Positions 11,670 to 21,560 of a DNA stretch of 64,000 nucleotides are shown piece by piece; position 1 is the first letter of the stretch, and the number at the start of each line of letters is the position of its first letter. This DNA comes from Adiantum capillus-veneris. Lineage: Eukaryota; Streptophyta; Polypodiopsida; Polypodiales; Pteridaceae. The notes beneath the pieces were generated by a model. The model saw nothing but the letters and a program-made list of their open reading frames with translations, was not told the DNA's origin and did not search any database. The position numbers and the translations under genes are program-made. The stretch spans positions 108,072,549-108,136,548 of the forward strand of contig CM043953.1 of NCBI GenBank assembly GCA_014529385.2, read 5' to 3'.

Positions 11670-14165
11670 TTGCTTTTGATTTTCTAAAATGATAATTTTT
11701 CAAACCACAATTTGAGGTAACTTTCAAGTACGTGGTCTTTTTACCTCAAGAAGGTCCCTTTCACCGATCTATTTTCTTTTTTTTTTGAATCTTCTCACGG
11801 CCTTATTTTTCCTTCTATTCCCACCTCTCTCTTTATCTCACCATCTCCTTCTCCCTCCTCTTTGTGTTACCCTCTCTTCACCTTCATGTGTTGTGCATGC
11901 TATTCTCTTCAAGCAATGGAGTCCACCCTGTCTAAATGCCCTAGTACATCCATTGAAACCATCGCCACTTATGCTACGTTAGACGAGCACAACCAATGGA
12001 TCCCAATATCCATAACCAAGGGTAGTTGGAATTATAATGCAATAAATCAGAATAAGAAAAGCTTCAACCAAAAATCTATTCTTGTCATATTAGAAAGGAA
12101 GAGTAAAAGACTTCTGACTTGCTAGAGCCAAGAAGATAGTGAAGGAGATTTCAGTGCATCATGTTTACATGCACAAGGAGCTACATCTTTCTCTCGAGAT
12201 CTGAAATTGTACAATGCATAGAGCTAATTGTAAGTGGTTCATATGTACACACTAGAGTATTTTCACTTTGCCTTCGCTTGTTTGTGGTTCTCTACTCCTA
12301 TTATTGTTATATTTTTTGTGCTTGTTTTGTGTTCTTATGCTCATTACAAATATGTATCTCTTATGCATAGAGGAATGGCAGTCAGTGGAGCGTGTCATAT
12401 ATATTTTGGATGTCTAGCATGGATTCATTCGTGAAAAACTTTACAAAGAAGAACTCATTGTTCTTTGTAAAAAACATGATATTTTTTAATGATCATTTTT
12501 ATGTTCCACCAAATTCCATGAAGGATTGGGTACCATCTTCAAGCTTGCCCTACTTGATTTTAGGAGTGGAGAGTGGCCACTACCAAGATAAAGAACAAGT
12601 GAAAGCTATAGTTGCAAGATCTTATATGAGATCCTGAAATGTTTAAAAACCAATAGTGCAAGTAAGTAGAGCAAAGTTTCAACTTTTATGCCCATCATTG
12701 TATTTGTTGATTTTTTTGGCAAAGGTAGATGTGAAAATGTTTAGAACAATGATGTTACTTAAGTGCTTAGATAGTGACGATGTATCAGAACTTGTGGATA
12801 AAGCTTGGGCTCAAAAAATAGTGAATGGAGTCCTTTTCAAAGAGCAATTTAGCTCCATTACCTGTAATACATGATCCACACCCAAAACTTCATTATATAA
12901 TTTTTTAACCGTTACTAGCATCATGTGGGGGGTAACTTTGTCCCTTTAGATCAAAGCATGGATGATTTTAATGAGAAACCCATCCAAGACATTGATATAT
13001 GGATGAACAATGAATACTTGGCAACATTGAAGATAAGAACCAAGTGAACATTGCACCAAGTGAGGCATGACTTACAAAATGAGGAGATACATTTTCCTAT
13101 AGCTTTTGCTTTTCAAATAGCTAGAAATAAAGTGTATAGATAATGATTTGTTCTTTCTAACATTCTTTGCTTATGTGAGACATAATCTTACTTTCCCTAT
13201 TTTTTATTATGGCTTGCAAGTCTAGAGGAGGATTGAAAAGAAATTTCTATGCCAAGAAGTGCCAAGAAGGATTGAGCACCTTCTTCCAAGCTAAAGCATG
13301 CTCCCTACTTAGAGCCATGTAGATTGTATCAATTGTCGCTTACAACTAACGATTTGTACAAAATATTTTCATATCAATTACAAATACTTGTTTGGTGCAA
13401 ATGTTTCGTCTTGTTGGTTTTCCTTTTCATTTGATGCCATTTTCATGCCCTCAATATTGCATAATTTTTGTGTCTTCAAAACAATAAAGTGTAGTCTTGT
13501 GATCCAATTGCTTCACAACACTAAAAACAACTCAACTTGGTTTAGGATAGGCAAAGAGATATGGGTAAGGATGTTGGATCCTCTTCCTCACTTCCTATGA
13601 GCAAGAAAGAGAAGGACAAAGATAGAAAATCCCATGAACAAAAGCCCAATGAGTAGGAGAAGGTAGAAGAAGAAGTAGAAGGAAGGTTGAGGTAGACTCT
13701 GAGCCAATTTTCAATATCTACAGTTACTTCAAAAAACTTCCCCCCATGGTTTGCATGTGCGCAACCTCACACACGATCCACACACAGCTCCATGGACCTT
13801 TGAGAACAAGCAGACACCGTTCATGATCCGAGAATGCTGGCTACCATCACAAAGTAGTTTGACTGAACGATCGCAATCCTTAATGGGATGGATCACAATC
13901 CAAACTCAATGCTTATGAAAAAGACTGCCAGGTCTAAGAGCGTCAATGAGTCGTGTAGGAGGAGACAGACAGACGCTGGGCACTTCTCTGAAGCATAAGT
14001 ACTCTCTCAACCACAAACACCCACTCACACTCACCCCACACACCACATCCTTGATTAGAGGCCCAATTGCAACGCTCGGGAACAAATCCCACGAAGACGA
14101 AAAATAATCTTCAGAAGACTCATGCAGAATAAACACACAGTGCAAACACCACGCATCCCATTACC
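11670..14165. other. Unassigned AT-rich stretch
   Basis: Open frames up to about 90 codons occur (for example plus 11862-12125, 12392-12637, 12656-12874; minus 13906-14145), but none carries a motif I recognise and none links to a neighbour by a clear splice pattern. The sequence 12500-12870 has a more coding-like look (mixed charged residues) and could be a decayed gene. I see no LTR or terminal repeat. Confidence 0.4.
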
Positions 14166-16090
14166 TTGCTCTTGCCGTCGCCATCGGCATCGCCACACTT
14201 TCTTCTAAAGTTGTTATTCTTGCCCTATGCATTGTTAGCTAGATTCTACTCTACTCTCGAGGTCTCTAAAAGGTTTCTCTATCTCCTACCTCCATCCTCC
14301 ATTATTTGTATATTGCTTCCTACTTTATGTCTCTACTCTATTAAGTTCATTCTTGTGGCACCCTCTCCCTTCTTTATACGTATATGATGTTGGTTGTTGA
14401 AATCTTGGGTACTATCTCTGTTCCAATAGCTTGCTCACTTCAATGATTTTTGCACTTTATCTCGGCACTCCCTCAATTGCTCTCACTTTCTCTCTAGATA
14501 TATCAATCTCTTCATGTTCCAATCTGCACCTCTTGCCCAACCTTCCTTATTTCACTAATCCTTCTACTCGTGCTCGCTCTCTTATTTCTCCCCTCTTTCT
14601 GTTGTCTCGGATCACACCTATCCTTCACTCATCCCCACCACTTTGTTGTCTTAGCCTCCCACTTGCCCATGGATTAGGCTTGTTGCATTTTTGCCCTAAT
14701 TGAACTCGCCCTATTTTATTAGATACTTGCCCTAAATCGCCCCTCTCACTCTCTCCCTCTCTCTTAGGTGTTGGTTTTCTTATGCACCCCTACACTCTCT
14801 CACTCTCTCTCTCTCTTTCTCTTTGGCCCTACTATCTCGCTCTCTCTCACAGACCTCCTACTCTCTCTTGCTCTTTTGCCCTATCCTCTATCAAATTATC
14901 ACCCTATTCTCTAGCTCTCTCGCCTTCCCTTTGCCTCTTACCCTTCCTCTACCGCCCCCTCTTACCCTTGGATGCCCTCACCTCATCCGCCCTTTGTTCT
15001 CTAACCCTTACACTCTGTCATTCCCTACTGTCGGCCCCCTATTATATCGCCCCGCCACCTAAAAGCTGCTCGCCCCACTCGCCTACCCAACTTATCCATG
15101 CTTGCCATCCTTCTTTTCTTCATGCACCCTATTCGCTCTCGTCCCTTCCTCAGCCCCCCTCACCCTAACACCTAAACTCGATAGCCCAATGGGACTACCT
15201 AACCTACCCACTCACGACCTTTCCTTCCACCCTTTCCCTCTACCTCTCTCGCTCTCCATTCCTACCTGGCCGCCTTGCCTTGCCTCTCTTGCCCTCGTGT
15301 TGGAGGATTACTCACCCATGGCCCTCGCTGCCCATCTAAACTGCTCACCAGCCCAACACCCTCTCACATCGCCCTGCAGCCTGGCCCTTGCCCCACCTCT
15401 CTCTCGTCTCTCGCCCTCCTGTAGTCGCTATTCGGCTGATAGCCTAACAATGTCAATCTCTCGCCTGGCCTACCAATTTGTAGGCGACTGCTGCTCGCCT
15501 GTCCTTTCAGCCGCCCCACTAGCCCGACCACTCCTCCGCGTTGCTCGCCCATGACCGTGCTTTCCCTCACCCACTCCGTCTCGTTGCCGCCTCGCCACAA
15601 TAGTGCTCGCCTAACAACCACTTGGCCACCCTCTATCACGCCGACGCCTGCCTGCCCCACCTCCATTGACTCGCCCTCGCTCTGCTTGGGTGCCACACAG
15701 CCATCTCTCTGCCCTTGTCTACGGTCGCCCGCGTTGGCCCATGGCTTGCCACGCTCGCCTCACCCGTGGGTTGCCAACGCTCGAAATTCCACGCTGAATC
15801 AGGCGACCAGCCCTTGTCCCTCGAGTTCGTTATTCACTTCCGCGCTCACCCAAATTAACATTCTCTCCTGCTGCGTCTCTCGCTTCTCCCGCTTACCCAA
15901 GAGTCCCACCCATCAACTCTACCCATGGCTCGCCCCGCCCTCGCGTGCCCTGTCGCCATCGTTGGTTCACCATCCTTGCCCTTGCTGCACACACGCTCGG
16001 CGCTCGCCCGCTTTAGCCCCTATGCTTGCCCTCACTACTGGTCATTGTCGCCCACTCACCTCCCCGCTCGCTCTTAAGCAGAACATAAGA
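14166..16090. repeat. Pyrimidine-rich block with recurrent TCGCCC / TTGCCC words
   Basis: About 1.9 kb in which the plus strand is dominated by C and T, first as CT-rich then as CCCTCGCC-type words ('CTCGCCC', 'TTGCCC', 'CTCGCCT') repeated at irregular spacing. The long open frames across it (14782-15168, 15102-15554, 15551-16168) are Pro/Ser/Leu-rich with no domain. I read them as compositional artefacts of few purine-starting stops. The composition resumes at 17565-17850 and 18280-18360. Confidence 0.65.
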
Positions 16091-16422
16091 AGAATTGCAA
16101 ATGAGGTGGGCTCAATGGCTTCCGAACCTTCGCAATGTCTGTGCCGGCTATACGAGAGATCAATCTAAAGCAAGAACTGCCAGACGACAGGTAGTTGAGG
16201 CAGAAGCAATCGCCATGGAAAGAGAGTTGGTGGTTCTACAGAAATGCCTAGAGGAAAAGAATGGCCAAACGACTGCAACTGCCGCTGTTGCAGAATAGTA
16301 TTTATGAGAATTGGTAGATGGAAGGGCAAGACTACAATGCCTTATCTGCGGCCACAGCTCAATCACAATACAAAGTTTTAAATGAAAGAATTGGAGATGA
16401 AGAATGAAGCTTTGATCGAGCA

Positions 16423-17260
16423 CCTTATCATTCTGCCTCCAACTCCCCAAGATTGAACTCGATCATAGAAGTACTTGGAATCCTTGAGAATGTCCTCTTT
16501 TGTCCGGTATAGAGTGATCTGGTCTTTGGTGATCTTCATGTCCTGCACATTGATAGAGGAAGAAGGGTTTTCAGACTGGGTGTCTGGTAAGCAACTTTGA
16601 ACATTCATAAGAATTCGGCTATAGACTTATTCCAAAATACAGAACTGCTACATAATCCCCTAAGAGAAGCTATCTCCACGAGGGAGAGAATGCTAGGGTG
16701 TGGGTCAGAGGGGTGAAGAGTTGCTTATTGTTAGGGAAGGCAAGAAAGAGATGGTCTAGATCTTCAATGACTGTTGCATCTACAACAGATTTCGGAGCTA
16801 ATGTTGGCTTTGAAGGCCTTTTTTCCGGAGCTTGGATAGGTGTTCAGGTCCCCCCTGTTTTGTGTTCAACATTTTGTCCGATTTGTATATCTCCCCTCGG
16901 TATCTATGGCCTGATGGTCATGCAGTACTGATGACTTGTAATATTTTTGCTCTTCTAATTCACAAGAAGATTTAGAAATTTTCTCATGTAGGAAAACGGA
17001 GTCTTTTCATACAATGAATAACATCATGAGCTTCTGCTCTAAAGGCACCGCATACCTAGCTAGGTACGATTGGGGGCAGGGGACCCTGGTCCTCCCCATC
17101 GGGCCGGCGGTCCCTGCCCCCAATCGTACCTAGCTAGGTATGCGGTGCCTCTCTCACCGAAGCTCATGATGTTGAGGTAAGTCACAATTTGGGAATTATT
17201 GTGAGAATTTGTCCAAAACTTCTTGTGATTCAATTCCCCGCACTTATGGTAAAAAAAAGA
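16423..17260 (+). mobile_element. Poly(A) retroposon with 16-bp target-site duplication
   Basis: AAGCTTTGATCGAGCA occurs at 16407-16422 and again at 17261-17276, directly flanking 838 bp. The insert ends in A8 (17251-17258) plus GA just before the right copy. A long variable TSD with a 3' A-tail is the hallmark of target-primed (LINE-mediated) insertion on the plus strand. The insert has no recognisable ORF1/RT; its 3' third folds into a long hairpin (16957-17230). It may be a retrocopied non-coding RNA or a SINE/LINE fragment. Confidence 0.75.
16957..17230. repeat. Long hairpin (inverted repeat) with 39-bp perfect arms
   Basis: Positions 17043-17081 are the exact reverse complement of 17112-17150 (39 bp), enclosing a ~30-bp G/C-rich loop. 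Outside a symmetric 8/8-nt internal loop, 17020-17034 pairs with 17159-17173 (15 bp). Further out, a 10-bp TCACAAGAAG stem (from 16960) pairs with 17219-17228. The arms contain the palindrome TACCTAGCTAGGTA. The layered near-perfect stem is like a MIRNA-type or fold-back precursor. Confidence 0.85.
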
Positions 17261-17880
17261 AAGCTTTGATCGAGCAAGATGCATATGCAAGGAAGCGAAG
17301 CTTAGTCAACAACTTCTGGACTTACGACGGCTCCGAAAACATTTGAAAGATGAAGTAGAGAAGATGGTGATGGTGATGAAATCAACATTTGCAAAGATGA
17401 TCAACCAAAAAGATTCTAACCTTCAAAGCTCCTTTCAAGACGTTACCATGAAAAATGATGAGCAGCTAGTGAAAGCAATTGAGTGTGAAAGCTGAGGAGA
17501 TTGTGCAGCAGAGAGAATAGCTGTGACTACTTGCTGCTCAACTCAAGTTGAAGGCTAGGGTACTCACCCATGGCTAGCCTAGCCGGCCTTTGCCCTACGC
17601 ACTCGCCCAACCTCCTGCCTGCACACATTGCCCCCCTGGATTGCTGGGCTCGCCCCTCTCCTCTTCCCCGCCCTCGCCCACGCTGCTGTCTCGGCTCGCC
17701 CTCCCTTCTTCCATGCACTCGCCCTCATTGCTGCACGCCGCCGCAACTCCATCCGCTCGCCCCCACCCTTTCCAACTGGCCGTCCAATGCATCCACTTGC
17801 CCCCGACCCTCTTTCCAATTGACCCTCGCCCTTTCCCCATCCACCCTCGTCACTGTATGGCATGGCCATATGGTTCAAAG

Positions 17881-18241
17881 GGGATCTAGGGCCCAAATTT
17901 GAGGGGGGGGAGGCGGTTTTAATCTCAACCGTTAGATCATGCAATGAACTAGGGGTGAATCAGGGTCGGTGAATTGGGGGTGAACTAAGGGTCAATTAGG
18001 GGCAGGAATATTAGGGTGTGATCATGTGTAATGACAACATGTACAACGACACACACTAGTGTGATGGTAGGACATCCGTGTGGCAACCGCGAGGTCTTGG
18101 GTTTGACCCACACCCCGCAAAGCGGATAAACTAGGGGTGAACTTGGGGTGCCATTGCCCCGAGTTCACCCTTAGTTCATCGCGTGATCGGACGTCTGAGA
18201 TCAAAGCCGCTCCATGCGCCCAAATCTAGACCCTAGATCCC
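17881..18241. mobile_element. Inverted-repeat unit enclosing a tRNA-like SINE head
   Basis: The outer ends are GGGATCTAGGG (17881-17891) and its exact reverse complement (18231-18241). The arms continue with imperfect pairing for about 110 bp, including 'GATCATGCAATGAACTAGGGGTGAA' class sequence against its complement near 18125-18190. Between the arms, 18057-18068 (TAGTGTGATGGT) resembles a tRNA A box and 18100-18109 (GGTTTGACCC) a B box, spaced about 43 nt apart as in tRNA-derived SINEs. No clear TSD is seen. It could be a MITE, or two SINE copies inserted head-to-head. Confidence 0.55.
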
Positions 18242-18344
18242 TCCTAGGTGACCCTGTGTGAGATAGTGACGAGGCCTGCCCACCCTTTTCCCACTTGCCT
18301 CGCCCTGCAAACGCTCCAAAAGTATCTACTCTTCAAAAGGCCAC

Positions 18345-18910
18345 TTGCCCCAACCCAAGCTCAGTTCGATCCAAAGAGCAAGACTGGCCGTCCCACATCA
18401 CCTATCACCTAATGGATATCAATCAGATGCTATAGAGTGTGACACAACAAGTCCTTTTTCAAAGGCTATAAGCCCTTCCATTGAAGTATTGAGCCCTCCA
18501 AATGCAATTAGCATTGCCAACAATTGTACTTTTGCATATGATGATGTACATTTGATAATGACATGAGCCTCTTTAATAAAGATTTGAGCATTGAAAAGGA
18601 TGATATCGGCTTGAAAAGCAGCTGGAGTGCAACATGTTGCTGTTGACGAGCATGCTGACTTCAGTTTCATAATGGAGAGGTGGTTGAGCCAAAATCGTCA
18701 AAGTTCTTGATTGTGGAGTCTTCCAAGGACCCACATTTAAAAGCGGAAGATCTTCTCATCAATTATGGTGATTTGACGCCAAGTGAAGAAGCTGATGTAG
18801 AGGATCTATCTGGTCATGCAATAAAACTTACCCAATTCAATGCCCCCATGACTGAGCCAATTGATAAGCTTTTGCCATCAAATGAATGCGAGAGGCCAAC
18901 CAAATAAGTT
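18345..18910 (+). pseudogene. Unrecognised, possibly decayed coding region
   Basis: Plus-strand frames 18345-18566 and 18680-18907 have balanced, non-repetitive composition unlike the pyrimidine-rich flanks. An example is the acidic segment around 'LLINYGDLTPSEEADVEDLS'. A stop and frame change lie between them (about 18567-18680). No domain is recognised. It may belong with the coiled-coil fragment upstream, but no splice sites join them convincingly. Confidence 0.3.
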
Positions 18911-19194
18911 GTGTGCAATTGGACACTGACTATGACAAATAGAGGAACTTCCAACATCTGATATTACAAAAGTAGTCGACAAAATTACTATGATGGCAGC
19001 TTGGATTTCAGGCGCCTAACAGATGACAATAATGGTGGTTGTTTTGATGTTGGCCTAGAAAGCATTCTCTCTCCAAACAACCGGTACTCAAGAAGTAGTA
19101 GAGTATAGTCCTCTCGATCGAGGCATTCTCTGTCTTTAGCTTCGTTGTGCGTAGGGACATGTTGTTCTATCTCTTCATTTCTGTCATTTTCATC

Positions 19195-19197
<3 letters not shown>

Positions 19198-19255
<58 letters not shown>

Positions 19256-19274
19256 CCCCCCCCCCCCCCCCCCC
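19198..19274. repeat. (TC)n followed by a C run
   Basis: About 55 bp of pure TC, then about 22 consecutive C. On the minus strand this is a G run followed by GA, lying at the 3' side of the SINE-like unit at 19290-19480. Confidence 0.95.
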
Positions 19275-19289
19275 TGGTGGGCATCTGTA

Positions 19290-19480
19290 GCCGGCGGGCT
19301 ATAGGGTTACACATCTTCGATTTGTACCACACTTGGTTCGGGCACCCGAGCACTTTTGGACCATCCACGGGTGGCCACTCAGGGTGGACACATCGGCCGG
19401 CTAGGGGGAGACTCGAACCACCTTGGCCAGAGAGGTTGCATTCATCATTTAGAGTGTGGCCTACCTATGGCCACCCCCTT
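19290..19480 (-). mobile_element. tRNA-derived SINE-like unit (candidate)
   Basis: On the minus strand, 19409-19419 reads GGTTCGAGTCT, close to the Pol III B box GGTTCGANTCC. About 50-60 nt upstream (near 19465-19478) TGGCCATAGGT resembles an A box. The unit is followed in the same direction by the G/GA simple repeat (19274-19198), which could be its tail. Spacing is somewhat longer than in most tRNAs. The TSD was not located. Confidence 0.45.
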
Positions 19481-20400
19481 CAGAGCATTCAAGAGCTACC
19501 AGATATTACTTCTTTAGTGGTCGGGCGATGGTGGACCAGGGCCGGACTAGGGCCATCTAATGGCCAACCAGGCGACTAGTGGTTAGACTCACCAGTGGCT
19601 TCACTAGGCCACCAATAGCACATATTTTTAGTTGCCAGGGGTTTCCTTGGCTAGATATTTTTAGTAGCAGCTGATATGTGGTGGCCTTGCGATGGCCTCG
19701 GCTTGTGGATATATACAATGTCATGTGGGCAGCCTTGGGTCGAGTCAGAGTTTCTAAGAGTCTTGACAGTCTTTCAAGTCTTTGTTTTGTGTGAGATTCC
19801 ACTGTGTGACACACTCCACTTGCCTTGTACTCTAGGACACTAGCCTTGGAGCACTTTACCTTGGTTGTCTGCAGTTGACATGTCAGCCTTGTATCTTGTT
19901 TTCTAATCAGATTGTTCTTTTCACTTGTGCACTTCCATTGCACCTCAGTCTCTACATCCCCATTGTACCTTGTTGTGTAGTCGTGAACTGGGCAGAGTTG
20001 AATTCAACCAAACTAGTATTGTATGGTCATTTGGTTATGTACAAGGTGTTGCCTTGGAGGGCTTGTGGTTGTCTCAACTCTCTACTGTTTAGTTCATTGT
20101 TCATTGCTCACTTTTGTTTTCATGTTTCACTTTGTCTGTCAATTTTGAGCTAGCTTGTGAGTCCGCATGCATATTGCATCCAAAGCACCCCACCATTAGA
20201 GAGCACTATGGACAATTTCCACCTACATCCGTGATCATTCTACAACTTTTCTCCACCTTGGTTCCTCCCTTCCAATATGAAGGTGCCTCCTTAAGTCTGT
20301 GTCTCCCTTTCAATATGAAGGTATCTCCTAAAATAATGAAAAGTTTGTCTCTATGTTGGAATTATGGTTACAAGGAAACATACACATCTTTGAGAAGACG
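19481..20400. other. Unassigned stretch
   Basis: No gene supported. Plus-strand frames (19875-20153, 20114-20440) are Cys/Leu/Ser-rich without motifs. A short imperfect direct repeat of 'CCTCCTTAAGT..' / 'TTTCAATATGAAGGT' words occurs at 20270-20325. Confidence 0.4.
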
Positions 20401-21111
20401 AAGGAAGCGCAAGGCACACAACAGAGAGTATATTACTTAGTGTGCAATGGAAAGATAAGATAGCCCTAGAGTGATGGGCGTATATTCAATGCACGTAGGA
20501 AAAAACCTCCTAATCACTACCACATGTATATGGTAGCAAATCCCCTTGGGAGTCATACGGTGAACAAGAGCTAGCACATAAAAGTATAGGGAAGTGCCAT
20601 GCCCTGAGGACATGATCAATCCACAAAGGGGAGTAAGCCCAAAGCTTTGCAGAAAACTTTGAACTTCTCATGAGACAATGTAACAGAATTAAGATAATAA
20701 CTTTGAGTGTAGAAAAAATAGATTAGCCATAGTGAGAATTTCATTAAGAAGATTCCTAATGAAGATAGAGAGAGTGCTAGATTGGAGGTAGCAACTATTT
20801 ACACATTCCTAATTAACATGGCATAAGCAATAACTTGCAAAAACATTAACTTGTTCCCGGCCTCAATCCCAAGACCTCTGTGCGCGTATGTCGCACGTGT
20901 CAATGCAAGGAACTTGCCGATACACCGTGTGCGAGCCACAAACGGCTCCAAGCACACAACAAGCCTAAACTAGTAAGCTCAAAGAAGGCGATGGTGTGTC
21001 ACTCACCGCTCTACACTTGCTTCGTGGAGGATTCCTCGCCGCGAAGAAGAAGGAGCCGCCGCGCTCAACCACTTCGCCGCCGCCGTGCCGTCGTCGCAAT
21101 GTTCGATCGCA

Positions 21112-21170
<59 letters not shown>

Positions 21171-21196
21171 GCATACACACACACACACACACACAC
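21112..21196. repeat. (TC)n-(CA)n compound microsatellite
   Basis: A TC run of about 56 bp is followed within a few bases by a CA run of about 26 bp. Open frames through it on both strands are Ser-Leu, Arg-Glu or Cys-Val repeats. Confidence 0.95.
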
Positions 21197-21512
21197 AAGG
21201 AGATGAAGAAGAAGAAGATGGAGATGGAGCAAGAGCACTCTTCTATTGCACAAATGAGAGAATGAGTGAATTTTAGGTTTAGTTGACTTTTATATGAGCT
21301 CGCCCCATTCACACTTGGCCACCCATGCTTAGCCAACTAATCCCTTGAATGTTCCAGCTAGAGTGCGCCTCTCATCGGCGATCACTCTTACCCTTTTCCT
21401 ATTGGACCGACAAGCCCGGTACCTGACTCTACCAAATAAATAATTCAATGTCCGCCGTAGGTTACAACGTCTGTCGTAGGTGATAGGATGTCCGTGAGCC
21501 GTGAGGGTTAAC

Positions 21513-21560
21513 ATGCCCCCCTTCCTGATGTAGATTCCGTCCTCGAAAGCTATTGAGTTG
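21513..21560 (-). mobile_element. Gypsy 3' end: polypurine tract and LTR start
   Basis: Read on the minus strand, the codon string for a gypsy pol terminus ('CTTTCGAGGACGGAATCTAC') leads into GGAAGGGGGGCA and then TGTTAACCCTCACGG. This TCGAGGACG..GGGGGG/TGT arrangement is the usual gypsy pol end, polypurine tract and LTR start. The LTR should therefore extend to lower coordinates from about 21512. Its far end and any pol body were not found, so this is a fragment. Confidence 0.6.

Larger units (their letters stand above)
16095..17480 (+). pseudogene. Decayed coiled-coil protein fragment, split by a retroposon
   Basis: Plus-strand pieces read like one heptad-rich protein broken by frameshifts. 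Residues around 'ARRQVVEAEAIAMERELVVL' (16165-16230) come first, then 'SAATAQSQYKVLNERIGDEE' (16340-16397). On the other side of an insertion are 'QQLLDLRRLRKHLKDEVEKM' (17305-17365) and 'FAKMINQKDSNLQSSFQDV' (17390-17447). The retroposon at 16423-17260 interrupts it and duplicates 16 bp. I do not recognise the family. Alternating charged and Leu/Met residues suggest a coiled coil. It may be a host gene fragment or a captured piece in an element. Confidence 0.45.

Noticed and set aside
14700-14745. CCCTAAA-like words suggesting interstitial telomere repeats
   Set aside because: Only isolated degenerate copies within a C-rich region; no tandem array.
14782-16168. Long Pro/Ser/Leu-rich ORFs
   Set aside because: Explained by pyrimidine-rich composition that depletes stop codons; no domain, signal or start context.
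17579-17944. Gly/Arg-rich minus-strand ORFs
   Set aside because: Complement of the pyrimidine-rich block; low complexity.
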